Position numbers and translations under genes: made by a program
Shown: piece after piece, positions 49,892-62,856 of the stretch
Position numbering within the stretch: the first letter of the stretch is position 1
Layout of the letters: every line of letters starts with the position of its first letter
Notes under the pieces: generated by a model
Databases searched by the model: none
What the model saw: the letters and a program-made list of their open reading frames with translations, nothing else
Told to the model about the DNA's origin: nothing
DNA from: Setaria digitata
Lineage: Eukaryota > Nematoda > Chromadorea > Rhabditida > Setariidae
Length of the DNA: 64,000 nt
Assembly: GCA_003640385.1 (NCBI GenBank)
Contig: RCAB01000008.1
Coordinates: forward strand, 248,001-312,000
Direction: 5' to 3'

Positions 49892-52740
49892 GTGAGCTTA
49901 ATCTTTTGAGCTAATGGTATAATAAGAAAACAACTATTTTCATTGCGGTTTGTAATCTCTTTAATTGGTCGCTGATTGCATTTGTTATAGCATTGCAGAT
50001 ATACTAGATTACATCGATCTTGCGACAGATTCATGTTTACCATCTAAATTCTTCTATGATGCTGCGTTCTTCATGGAATCTTTCCAGTTTTTTGCAGTGA
50101 ACTTTCTGTTATAGATTTTATAATCTTTCATTTTTTATTTTTTATTTTTGAAGAACTTTCGGTTCTTTCCCAGTCTCCAATGAAACTGATGCGAAGTTTG
50201 AACTTAAATTTCAGTGCAATGACGGAATGACTGCTCTTTCAGAATCCAGTATGGTTCAGTTTTTTCTCTCTAATTCATGCGTTCAAATTGCAGAGAAATA
50301 TAGAACACTAACAAAGAATTTGAAATACTTAAATATGATTTGGCTTCACGTACCGAGAAATATTTTTAAAACTTAAATTATTTTATTTAGGACCGGTGAA
50401 GGGAAGAAAGTTTGCTTCGGGAGGTAACCTTTCAAAGTGTAACATTAAAAGTTAATTTGAATGTTGATTTCATAAATCCACTGCAGTTCAAAAAATTTTT
50501 CTACTGATTGGATTTGGTTGATGATTCATAGGAAAAAATAAAAGTCTGTTTTTCTAATTTCTAATTGAAATCGGCAAATTATTATCGTTTTTTTTTTATT
50601 ACCGTTTTTGAAGTTGGCTACTTTTATATTAAATTGTATCAGTGATGGCATATTTTGATTTGAGTTACTTGCAATCTGATAGTGCTAATTTGCAGTGTAC
50701 TCTAATTAAGGTCGTTATGTGCATTAGTTTTTTCATAATGATGACTTTTCCAAAATTTGGTAACTTTACAGTGTATGTTAATGTTGCGAAGTCTTTAGAT
50801 TTTGGAACTTTATTTAGCCTTTTTCTTTTCTTTGTTTTATAATAAATAAATCATTATAGTGCATTTACTACATTTGATAAGAAATGGAAGAGAGCTCTAA
50901 TCGTCTTTTTCCACTTCAACTTTACTACCAGGAAGCCTTCCTTGTCAGCGGTTTAAACAGTAAGCTATGTTTTCGTTACTTTTCACCAGTGTGACTTCCT
51001 GCTTTCTTCCATTATAAGGTTAAATATTAACGCTGAGAATAATCAAAAGTTTAGCTTGTGATTTATTCTCGTAGAAAGATCGATCACAATCATACTGTTA
51101 TGAATTATTACTGAACTGCTGATGTAGCTAGTTGTAAAGACTCCTGTGTAATAAGGACTACCGAGCAGAAGTGTTTTTTTTTTTTTTAATAGAACTAAGA
51201 ACTAAGTGTTTATCATTGTTATGTACATCTCACTCCTTCGCTGAATCATTTTATCAGTTCACAGTAATGCTGTTTGCATTAGTTCTATTAAAAATTAAAG
51301 ATTTTGACTTAGTTCTATTAAACCCATATAAAAATTGGCCAAAACAAGCTACTGCTTGTTTGGGTATTTTAGTACTTTCGTTCGATTCTGATCCTTTTTT
51401 ATATGCAGCAGTTATGAGAAAATCTGCGGTGTATTTAACATTCTTTTTAAAGCGCTCGTTTTAAAGAAAATCTTGAGTTCGTTCAAGTTACGTTAAGGCA
51501 TTCCAAATTCGTAGAAAAGATTATTTTCGCAGGCTTACCAATCAAAATAAAAGAAGGTGCACGTTAAACCCGAACGGGAAAACTGTTGATTGTGGGATGT
51601 AATTCAAAATTATGGGCATTTTATGTCAGTGTTATAAAACTCTGGCAAAAACGACGCAAAAAAGAAATATTTTGCTGTAAATTACTTCCAAGAAACTTAC
51701 ATGAAACAACTAGGAAGTTTAAGGGAAGGAAAGTTTAAACGTCAAATCGTTAAAGGAATTGATCAATTTACTGTTTCCAACTGACCAAGTTATCTTGTTA
51801 TAACGTAACCTCTGCTTTTTCTTGCATAAACAAGAGTGGATGATCTTCCCTAAATCACTTTTACTGGTCACAGGAATTGTTCATAACCTATTTGGCCATA
51901 TGAAGGCAAACTCCACTGCAGAACTTTGAAGCAACTCGTAATTTTATTTTCAGACCTTACTTGGACATAGAATTTTAATGTAGTAAGTGGAGAGAAAAAC
52001 AATTCTGAAAAGAAGTGAACGGACATATGAAAGGAGAAATATGTGCACATCTCAATTATTTAGTTAGGTAACGCTGAAGCACCTTACCAAGTCGCATGAA
52101 GGATCATATCTGTTGGAATTGAGTCAGACTTACACAAGGATGCAAACAGCTGAGCACAAAAATTATAAAACATGAATTTAGATCGTGTCAAAAAGTTCCG
52201 ACGGAAGTATTAAGAGGAAAATCACAGTCTGTGAATTATACAAAAAAGAAAAAAAAATGATTTAAAGTGTTACAGAAAAGAAATAGTTTAAGCAATGCTG
52301 GGATCATTAAAATAAATCTGAAAAGATGACTTGTTGCCTTTGTTGAAAATTATATCATCGCAATTTCTTTTTCTTCCATTTGCATAGCATTCCTGACTGT
52401 GTTGTTAATGGTCAATCGCTTAGTTTGGTAGGTTAATAATCTAATCAAAATATTACCCTAACCATTAACTAAAATCAGTGAATTACAAGGAACTTGTCTA
52501 ATTCTACTACCTACAGTATGCAACTTTCAAAAATTTTCTTTCTTTTTACATTTTCGGTTGTAGGAAATGATAAAATTTGGTCGTTTATCTCTGATCCAGA
52601 AAACAAATTTTTCTCCTTCACAGAAGCCGAGCAAACAACACACAATTAATACCACGTAAAATCTGACATCATGAACTTTCAATATATAAAGATACATAGT
52701 AAGTTGTACTGATTACAAAATTTCAAAGCTATTATTGAGT
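49892..52740. other. Convergent intergenic region, nothing recognised
   Basis: It may contain the final Notch coding exon and 3' UTR (50.0-50.4 kb). The frames at 50642-50842 and 51171-51464 are hydrophobic or low in complexity without splice context. The MIS12 gene ends on the opposite strand at 52741. Confidence 0.45.
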
Positions 52741-53875
52741 TCATTTCGAAAAGGTGCTGCTCGCAAAGTTACTATCACCATTAATCTGCTGCATGGCTTT
52801 CCATAGTTGCATCGCTTGTCTGTTATCTTCGATCTCTCTGTCGAAGAATTCGCTGACCAAACGTAACTATAAACTTATAATTATAAACAAATATTAGTTT
52901 CCTCTCAGACTTCATTCTCATTTAATTTGGAGCTAGAGTTTCATAACTCTACAGTTACAGATACTTCAGCTCGCGCAAAATGTACATACTCTGATAACAT
53001 CGTGTTCAAGTTCTCGATTGCGTTTAATAGCAGCTTCAATGGTCCATTCCTTATCCATTTTCAAATTCGGCATATCTTCAGGCAGTGTTACTTCGTCCGG
53101 TATTCGGAAGACATATTCTAAAGTATAAGCCTGGAATTTTGTAGTCCTTTTAGAATCTAGTTTGAAAGTGTTTTTCTGAGAATACTTCTGGGAAATTTCA
53201 CCAATAATTTATTAAAGATATCTAGACATTTCCATGGGTGTTTTAGTATAAATAAATCCCGTAGCTATTTCATTTAAATCAAATTTTAATTGAGTGGTTT
53301 TCTGATACTAGACAGAATGGCACTGTCTTGGACAAAAAGTATAAGCTAAAAAAATCGTCTCGAAAAAAAGCTTAGAGAACCTCTAGTTTGTTCATGAGAG
53401 AGTTCAGGACATTGTTTTTGCCAATCAAATTAACAAGTTCCATTTTCAAATCCAGCTTCATTTCATCACTTACATCATCTAGAGGCAAAGCAGGCATTAT
53501 TTTCTTCCCAACAACTTCCGTCCACTCCTCGAGAATTAGATTATACACTGAAAATAATAACGAAACCCATCAAATAAAAATGAAATCTTAAGGCAAATTT
53601 GATTTCTAAAGCTCTGTGCTGACGAATAATAGAATTATTTACAACATATGCTTGAAATGTTAAAATTATTGCACGAAAGACCCAGGATCAAACATATGTA
53701 GGTTAAATCGACCCCTTGCACTGGATAACTTCTGCAACTGAAATCTTTATGGAAATAAATTCACCAAACTGATGGAAACTTTTAAATTCTAACCGACATC
53801 TGTAAATCCTTTCGGTAAAAAGCCAAAAAATTGTGCTTCATATTCATGTAGTCCATCCCAGTCACAACGTTTCAT
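52741..53875 (-). CDS. MIS12 kinetochore protein
   Basis: Four exons join in phase to 171 codons plus TGA: 53875-53794, 53547-53381, 53130-52990 and 52866-52741. The N-terminal signature HEYEAQFFGFLPKGF matches the YEAQFFGFTPQT motif of animal Mis12, and LEYVFRIPDEVTLPEDM matches the conserved LRIPxxxLLPED stretch. The rest is helical coiled coil, as expected. By family knowledge Mis12 heads the four-subunit MIS12 complex that links CENP-C at the inner kinetochore to KNL1 and NDC80. At 171 aa it is near the family size, slightly shorter than the human protein. The gene lies 647 bp downstream of Zwilch on the same strand. The ATG at 53875 is the first in the frame, and no upstream exon is needed. 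Confidence 0.9.
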
Positions 53876-54522
53876 AACACCTAAGTACAAAATAACGAAC
53901 TACAATATAAATCTTTACATCAGATGACCAAAGATTTCGTAATCAATAATGTCTTTAAGCATGCACAGAAACTTGAGAAGCTAACAACTTTGTGGTAAAT
54001 ATGCGGTAGATAGCTAATAAGGAAATATATATGAGACTAACAGCAAAATATCTGTACAGGAACAACAATCCTATATAAAACAACGAATCTGACTCTAATT
54101 TTTTTTATTGAATTACTAAAAAAAAAAGAAAAAGACGAAATGCATAATACTATAATACAAAGACAAATGAGTAGGAAACATTTATAACGAATACAGAACA
54201 CTGGACAAATCAAACCGCTCATTATCAACTGCTAAAGATTTCGAATTTTATATAGCTAATCCCATTTAAGTGGGGCATAAAATCGCAACTTGACAGATTA
54301 TGCTGTTTGAATGCATTATTATGAAGGTAATACAGCTTGAAAACGTTTTGTGATTGTTTCAGGATGTTAAAATTTTACATTTAGGAATTTCCCCCCCCCC
54401 CTTTACTAGTAAAAAATTATTTTGCAAAAAATGAAGTTTATAGCAAAAAGAAAAGATTTGGGGAATTTTTTCCATTTAAGGACTTAACCAGATTTTTTTA
54501 ATAAAATTAAACTGCAACAAAG

Positions 54523-57500
54523 TTAAGATCTTGAGAATGGTACGTTGAGACTTCCGGTAGCGACAGTGACCTCGTAATGACGCAGAGCTGAATCCAGTTC
54601 TAATTTTTCTTGATTGGTTGAATATAAAATTACCGTTTGTGGGATAAAACTTTGAAAGGGTGCCTGGCCTTCATTTTTCTGAAAGGAAGAAAGATTAAAA
54701 GATTGAAAAATTATCTAATTAAGACGTAAAATAAGTTAACAACGAACCTATGGCAGTTCAGTCATACTTCGACTTTGCAAAAACATAATTAAAATGAACT
54801 TCAAGGAGTACAGATAAAATGGCTTGAACAGTAAAGTTCAAAATATTTTATTCTATTTTAATTTTTATTTTATTTTAAATGGCTTATACTAGGACCAGTA
54901 CTGTCTACGGCACGAAACAGAACAACAAGGATTAAGATAAGATTTTTAGCAATGTGTGACGACTGACAATTAGAACCACTGTTAGCATTTAAGTTCATGA
55001 GCATTAAAACATGCCACACTGCCGCATTTGGTAAATTAACTATGCAAACTTTGATGACTATTATTAATCATAAGAATGAAATTACTGGAAAGAAAACCTC
55101 TGAACTGTTGAAATCCACAATATCTTCTCCAACAGGATTTTGCTTGTAGAAAGCAGCATCTTCAGCCTCAGGGTTTTTAATAAATGGTAACGATGTTGTG
55201 CGCGAGCATAAAATCATAGAGCGCGCTATCCAACCTTGTTTATTAGTTGTTTCAACAGTAACTTCTGATTTCCAAATCTTAGGAAGTCTGCTAAAGAAAA
55301 GAGAGGTCACAACTTAAATTAAAACCACAATTAATTGGAAGTTTTTCATTAACGAACTTTCCAGGTTTTTTATGATGTCCGTCTTGTTGCTCAAACAAAA
55401 ATATCTTTAACTCCATAAACTAGTAAAGCTAAAACATAAAGTATTAGATATTCCTACATTCAATTTCAAGATTAAAAGAATGATTCCCAATAAATCGAAT
55501 CAACAATAAATTTTGCTGGAACAGAACACTATTAAATCGATTACTTCGCAGGTTTATATTATAGAGCTTCTGAAAAAAAAAAAAAAAAAAAAAAAAATTA
55601 CTTTTTATGAACAGGTTTGAAAATGTCTGCAAATGAAAGTCTGCAATTGAGTATGAAAGTCATTTCTTCAACCATTTTCTGGGTTAAGTCATCTGCTGTA
55701 GGAGAAATGTTCAATTTGTTATACTGTCCAAGGACCTGCCTGCAAATATGGAGTTCATCCTATGTGATTATATCAAGTATACTATCTAGCTCAAGCTTTC
55801 ACAATATTAACTATATAGAGATTTTCTAGAACTTGAAACTCACCTTGCAATAATATTTATATGATGACGATCTAATCTAAAATATTGTTTACATGTATTC
55901 ACTATCAAAAGACTATTATAGAATAAAAACAGTGCATCGGCTTGATCCTGTGGGTCTTTCCTCGTGCAACAGTCAAAAACGTCATTAATTTCAGCAACAG
56001 ATTCAAAATATCCTGAAATAAAAAGAAATTAACGGAAAAGAGGAATCACATTCCCCATGGTGCTCGTAGGGTTCGACTGAATAGAAAATATACAGAGTTA
56101 CCTCTATTCAGAAATTCATCCATACAAGCTCTTCGCAACCGCTCCAAACCCATTTCTAAGTAAATTTGCACAGGTGTAAGGCCTTCTAAACGTGGCAATA
56201 ATAATTCGTTCGTGCACGCATCGCGCAACAAGCGCGCCATTGTACATTTATTGTTTGTAAGTACCTATAACCAATATCGATTCCTTATTCTCATGGTACA
56301 TTTAAAGAGATTTTTAGTTATAAACAAACAAAATTTACATGGAGAAGAAAAGACTAACCAAAGTATTTTTATATCCAGACTTTAAAGCATCGAAGACACA
56401 TTTAAGGGCTTCTGTGAGACTTTGACTTGATTTGCAATAGTGCAACAAAAGCCACAGTTCTTCCGTGAAATCATGAGGTTCCTCTAACCCAATATTTTTT
56501 TGCAAATTTTTATCTAAATTTGAAATGAATTCTTCATTTAGGAAAGTTAGACAACACTTCTCAATCTAAAACAACTGACTTAAAAATTATAACGTTCGCT
56601 TCTTTCGCCCAAATCCAAACTATTTCCAGAAAAAACATACTTTCAGGAAAAGTTGAAGTTTGACTGAGCAAAGACTGCAACGAAGATTTCATAAGTCTCT
56701 CATCATCAACAGAAGTTACATCTGGCCAAATCATTTTACCGGTTCGCAATGCACGACCTAAAGCTAGTATCAACTCCAATTCATTAACCAGGCCAAGGTG
56801 CGGGAAGCGTACATCAAACCAACCAGGCGATATTTTCTGCAAACAAATGCTTTCAGCAAAGAATATCCCCTCTACAAAATGATTAAATTAGAAAAGATTT
56901 CATAAAATTTCAAAACAACTCCGAACTTTCATAATTTTCGCAGCTATTATTCCAACAATAAAACAATCAATTAATATGTACTGCAATCACAGAAGCCGAT
57001 GGGATTGGTTTTGACAGTATTCCTCCAGAATAACGACTAATGTTTGAAAAAGTCCAAGACACATGAAGTTCTACAAAACCAAACACTTTGTTTTGACTGT
57101 CTCGATCGACTGTCATTGTTCCCGGAACAACATCATACATGCAGTAAGCTGTGTCCGGATAAATCTAAACTTGAGCAGTTTTTATGGGAAAAAAACTTTA
57201 AAAACTGAGCCCGTAAAATATTTGCTAATACCTTTTCTCAAGCATGAATTGATGTTTTGCTTACATTACCGAAATTAGGGTACGTAAAAAAAGCACTGAA
57301 GAAATCATTCAGAAAGCGAAAAATAGCACATATTTATATTTCTGAAAATATCATTTATGCTGATACTTGAGAGAAAAAAAGAGATAAACTAGCCCTGTAA
57401 GAATCATAAAGATGTTCCATATAATCCTCCAAAAATTTGATAGAGCCAGTATGATTTCTTGCTAAAAAAATTCACAATATTTTTGCTTTTATAATTTTCA

Positions 57501-59138
57501 TCAAGGCACTAATGACGCCAACTGTTCTTGATAATGATGGAAATGCTTAGACCTAGTTTTGAATCGCACAAAACTGTGATTTGTATAGTACTTCAATCAG
57601 AAAATCTTAATTAATAAACTGGACCTCCCTCAATCTAAAAAGGAGAGATGGAAAATAACTTACGAAATCTTCTAACATGATATGTTTCAGTACCACTGCT
57701 TTTTTTACATAAACCCAATAAACATGTATGAAGGTGATCGGTAGCATCACAGGAAATCCAAATAATTGGATCTGAGACAGTTTTCGCATCAAATGGAACC
57801 CCATCGGCAATAAGCCTAAATTTAGATATTTCCTGTAAATGAAAAATTTTTAAGAACGCTTTGGAAGGTTTTTTTCAAGTTTAAGAATGCAAATCTATCA
57901 AACTTCAAATCACATACTTGCCAGCAAGTGATCGAGCTTCTGATGTTTTTAGCGAATTAAAAAACCGTTTCATTGCAGAGGGATAATAATATTCATCAAT
58001 CAAAACGTTTTTTTTTGCCTGCAACACATTCGTGTATCTATAGAACAAATCTAAAGAATAGCCTTAATGTTTCGAAGAGAAAACCAAATGAACTGCAGAG
58101 ACCTCTAAATACCATCCAACTATTGCTCACCAGCAAATAAAAAAAAAAAAATTTCTTAATATTTGCTTAAATCAGTATTTCCAACACCTCTGAAAAACTT
58201 TCCCTAGCAACAAACGCTTAATTTAAATAGCTTAAGACCGATCTTCATCTTCACACACTAATAGCCGAACCTAAAATTCAATCTCTAATAAACTGAAATG
58301 TAAATTAGATTTTGTTTGAAAGACGAGAAACCAACCTCCAATTTCGCCAACGTTAAGAATTCATACTTCAAAGGTGAAGCGCCAAGTTTCGAATCATTTG
58401 GAGAGTCCACTTCTTCGTAATCTTGTATATGGTCATCAAGTTTTGGTGAAATGTTTTCTTTTCCCTTAACCGTATCCTAAATAAATGAAACATTTTTCCA
58501 CGGCAAAAAAAAAGTATGGAGATGTCTTCTATCAAGCTAAAAGAACATCATTAACTTGAGAAGATAAAGTAAAATAAAATGGAAATTGATATTTAGTATT
58601 AAGGTAGGACTCGGACTTTTCGTTCTTTTTTTAACAAAAATCTGAAAATCGCATTCACTGCATTACATATATTTCTCAAAGAAATGAATGTCACGACAAC
58701 GTTTGCCAAAAAAACTTCATATGAACTTCAAGACGTAACCAGATATATCGTCTTGATATTTAAGCTTTATTGTAAAGGTCAAAACTCACCAGCGGAATTT
58801 CACAATCAGATCCCGGAAGGCGATCAATCATTACAATTTCCTTTCCCACCATCCAGGACATATTATTGATTACTGGCATTTCGGAAGCATTGAGAAGACG
58901 AGCTCGATATTTGCGGAACTTAACATATGACTGATTAAAGATTTTGGTGACAACATTCTTGGCGACACAATCGCAAACATTGGAAAATGTTTGGAAGAAA
59001 AAATTATAAATCGTTATCCGTAGTCGGGTAGCTTCATGATATATATCATTATATACATATATGACATATATATAAATAAATACTTACCAGTGTGGCACCA
59101 TTTCTCGAGCATAATTCTGTTCGAGTAATACTCAACAT
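54523..59138 (-). CDS. Zwilch, RZZ kinetochore checkpoint complex subunit
   Basis: About a dozen minus-strand exons read as one protein matching Zwilch along its length. Diagnostic pieces are SDPIIWISCDATDHLHTCLL (57790-57680), compared with the family W-V-R-C-D-x-x-D-x-x-x-T-C-W-L region. Others are NELELILALGRALRTGKMIW (56780-56720), FTEELWLLLHYCKSSQSL (56465-56410) and LTPVQIYLEMGLERLRRAC (56190-56130), all at family positions and in family order. The C-terminal exon ends TVATGSLNVPFSRS with TAA at 54523-54525. Zwilch acts with ROD and ZW10 to recruit dynein and Mad1-Mad2 to unattached kinetochores. The start is uncertain: ATG 59138 opens a short exon (MLSITRTELCSRNGATL), but its join to the exon near 58920-59040 is not phase-clean, so the true first exon may differ. 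Confidence 0.85.
55573..55599 (-). repeat. Long homopolymer A/T run in a Zwilch intron
   Basis: About 27 consecutive A on the plus strand lie just inside an exon border, reading as a poly-T tract before the acceptor on the gene strand. Its length is a likely assembly weak point. Confidence 0.8.
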
Positions 59139-59791
59139 GTCCGGAAAATAATGCTGTGTATAAGTAAAAAGAGAACTAGGAATTCCAACTACAATTAAAA
59201 CCCAAAAACTATTTAAGACAATAAGTGAAATGCCTCCTCCAAATCTAGAGCTTAAACAATTTCATTCAAATATAATCATTATCAGACTCTAATAAAAAAA
59301 TAAATAAAAGCATCCAGGCAAGTGTCATTCATATGTGTCAATAAACGATCTCAAACAATATCAAATTACGATAAATCCAAAATTTTATCAATATCTCAGA
59401 ATCAAAATAGGGTACGTATACCATCAATAAAAATGAACGGCTTCGTTACTGAAGTAATTAGAAACGAAAAACAATATGAAAAAGGAATGAATTTAGGTAT
59501 GCATACGTAAGCCAATTGGACAACGAGCTGGGGTTAGAATAAATGATTTTGTCAAAATATAATTTTAGAGAAATGCTCTGAAACAAGGAGGACAAAGTTT
59601 TCTAACTTAAGATCATATGGATAGAAAGCATACATACTAAACAACGTGAACTTTTAAATTCATGATTTTCGTTTTTTTCATCCATATCACTTTCAGCATT
59701 TTAAACTCTCAATAAAAACTTAAGCTGCAGGGTTAACAATTTTAAACCAGACCCACTAAAACAATATTATCAGAACAATTGACTGCACAGC

Positions 59792-62700
59792 TCATGTTGA
59801 TGGCTTTGACAGGTAGCCTGGAAGGCGAGTAGGTGTAGGCAATCGCGACCTCTTACCATCAGGATTTAGTTTGTTTGACCGAAAACGAAGTGTTGTAATC
59901 TCATCTGCAGCTTGGTTCGAATCCTCTCCATTTTTGGATTTTTTTTTAAATGAGCACAATTCTTCCGGTGAAATAAATCCATACCTGTGATTGAGTTCCA
60001 TAGTTTTGGTGTAAGAATATGTTTTTGGTTTCCTGATCTGCAAAAGCAGGAGTCTTTCAACCGCAAAGAGTTTTAGAATAAAAAAGAAACAAGCATTAGA
60101 AAAACGAAAAAGTACCTTAACTGTGCAAGAGAGTGTGACATAACAGACTATGAAAAAGACCAGTAAGCAATATATCCTATAAATAGATAACGAAATATTA
60201 GATAACTTCACAAGTTGTATGTTTCAGGAATGAACAACAGGAAAATTCAATTTTATTTCCTCCTTCACTGCATGCTTAACATGTTCGTACGCTCAACCAT
60301 CTCAATAATAGTAGCGTTTCAATCTCTATTCAGAAAATCAGAAACTGCTTTTTTGTAAGCTCGATAAACCAATTTTAAAGTTTTATAATGCGAACCATAT
60401 AAAAGTAATATATTCCATTCGATTCTCGAAATCCGTACCACAGATTGCGTAGTATTCAAGTTCACCATTTGCCGCTGTCGGTAATTGTCTGTCAGGAATA
60501 CAGTGGAAATCGAACAAATTCTGTTGATGCTGTTCTTCTATACAGAAATATTTTTTGCGATATAAAACCTGAAAACGAAAAACGAAGATCTGAACAGACT
60601 TACTAAACTTTTAACATAACTGAAGTCACACCGCAACTGTGATATCATCTTGATTCAACCTAAATAAAACAAAGTAAGAGAAGCAGCTTTTTCCAGCAGC
60701 CACACAGCGGTAAGAGAAATGAATTAATAAATATGCAGAACATTCAAACTAACCAAACCGAATGGTGAAAAAATCTGCTCCATTTTATCACAGGGACCGA
60801 TGGCTTGGTGGATTCCTTCCGAAACAACCTTTTCAGGAAAGCTGAACACTGCCAGTAACATGTGTAGCAAGAGATGAATTGACACAACACCTGAGATTTC
60901 ACCTAACGCATTAGTATGTCTTTCATTCAGTGGAAGTTCCATCAACTGATCTTTTTCAACTGAAATATACATACGCATTATCAAATAGTATTTTCTCGAC
61001 TTACACACATTTCTACTTAAATCATGCTACAAGCATTGATGAAACTTTCCTAGGAAATCCGCTCTTTTTTTTAGAATTTAGAAATTCTTTGGTATGCTGT
61101 TGTATACGGAATAACACAGTAATATTCTTACAACATATACAATGTCCAGTATAAATTCCCACCTCTGCTATATAAGTCATATTCCGCCTTAGTACCAAGT
61201 AATGCTTTCAGCACTGTAACTGCATATATAATGAATAGAAGCACGATCGAAAGAGAAGAACTGATCTAAACACAATGATAACCGCGCATTTCGAAAAGTA
61301 TGGTCCAAATTGGCATAAAGGGAACTTTAAGAAGAGATTTAAAATTAATTACCTGAAAAAAATATTGCAGAAGGTGAAAGAAAATCATATGTTGTAGTGC
61401 AGAAATGCAAAGTGCGAACAGCGCTGCACCAACCGCACAGAAGAATTCAGCAATAAATCTATAACGAAATTTTCATCGAGCGATAAACAAATTCGATTTG
61501 TTATACAAAAGTTTAATTGAGAAATTATGTATTAATTCAAATGGTTAATATGCACTCTAAGCCTAACATAATGAATATAAAACAGAACTCTGTCATCAAA
61601 AGACTCAAGTAGAAATTAAGATAGCTCTGTCATCAAAAGATTCAGAGTAGAAATCAAGATGGCTGGGCAAAAAATTAACCAGAATAAGGAAATCATACAC
61701 AAAAAAAAAATATCTAGAACCTTCTCCAGTCATACTGTTCACGAAGAAATCCTTTCCGAAATAAATATAAGCTTGCACTGAATGAAGTTCCTAGTATTGC
61801 ATACCATGCTAACACAGCAAGTGGCACGGAATAAAAACTAAAAAGGAGAGCAAGAAAAATATGCTGCAATAGGTTTTTAAAAGGCAAATTTTCACCCTTG
61901 TTTTTCAAAAGCTATTCGTCAGTATAATGAGAAGACCTCTTTAAACAGCTAAAAAATATACATTTATAAACATACGTGTTCATGAGACGTGGATCACCAC
62001 TGCGCCATTGCCACCAAAGCAATTTTGTACCCATCACTTGGAGGGGTAGTGACAATAGGATTACGAAAAGGCCGTTTGCTGCCGCTTCACCCCACCAGTT
62101 CAAACGAAGCCTATAAAAAGTTGTATACTAAAAAGATGACAGCACACAACTTTATCAAATTCTGACCATGTAAATCAGATAAAGTCATCCAAATATCTTA
62201 AAAATAAACAAAAAATAATATTTTCAGCATCAATTAATAAAATAATTACGTAATTACTTCTTACTTCTTCACTATAATATACGAAGTGTAGAACAATGTA
62301 TGATAAACACCACATAATAAATACAAGGGCGTACGCATTCCAATAAATGTTAACATTGTCTGACTGTACCACACACAGTCCATGCTTTCATCAACAAATT
62401 TCATACTTTCAGTGAAAAAAGCCAGGAAGTAAACGCCAACCCAAGTATAGACATAGCGCGAACCATTACGGAGAGCTTAAAATTCCGCAAGTTTATCCGT
62501 TACAGAACACTTTTTTCCTTCATCAAGTTTTTCAATTCAAATAATCTAAATAATGTCCACTTAGAGATCATAAAATAATGAGAGCGTAAAAAGCAGCTAA
62601 CTTCAGATAACGAGCAAATCTTCAATTTAAGAAAAGGTTTATAAAATTACTTTAAAGAAATAAAAAACACTGAAAAAATTTTTTTCGGACAATTTTCATT

Positions 62701-62856
62701 TATGCATACTAAACAATTTCCAAAATATTACCGTAGAACAGTGATAACAACCAAAGTATTACATAAATGAATTCCGACAGGACCAACGTTGGGTGATTTT
62801 CTATCAATGGCCGTAGTTCTCGGGTCTTACACAGCCAGTCTGCCACCTACAGAAAA
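59792..62856 (-). CDS. Multi-pass membrane protein of unknown function
   Basis: Several minus-strand exons encode an integral membrane protein. In order: a membrane segment in VLSEFIYVILWLLSLFY (about 62856-62735), then YVYTWVGVYFLAFFTE and TFIGMRTPLYLLCGVYHTL (62475-62265). Next are WWGEAAANGLFVILLSLPLQ with KLLWWQWRSGDPRL (62105-61985) and AVLAWYAILGTSFSASLYLF (61850-61730). Then come GAALFALCISALQHM (about 61450), EISGVVSIHLLLHMLLAVF (about 60900) and a cysteine-bearing loop with FDFHCIPDRQLP and YAICGTDFEN (60570-60440). The last exon is a basic tail ending LPGYLSKPST, TGA at 59792-59794. The G-x-R-x-P-L and W-x-W-x-x-x-D-P motifs recall an invertebrate multi-pass family of unknown function (DUF7802-like), but this rests on memory. 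The N-terminus is unresolved and an upstream exon near 63320-63200 is possible. Its stop lies 654 bp upstream of the Zwilch start. Confidence 0.6.

Noticed and set aside
54391..54402. Run of about ten C
   Set aside because: A homopolymer in the spacer between Zwilch and MIS12. Its length is unreliable and no structure surrounds it.
59038..59082. AT dinucleotide-rich palindromic stretch
   Set aside because: A simple TATA/ATAT microsatellite within a Zwilch intron. Self-complementarity follows from composition.
59913..59923. Exact tRNA B-box-like sequence GGTTCGAATCC
   Set aside because: No A-box at a suitable distance and no cloverleaf. The reverse strand is the coding exon of the membrane protein (GEDSNQAADE), which explains it.
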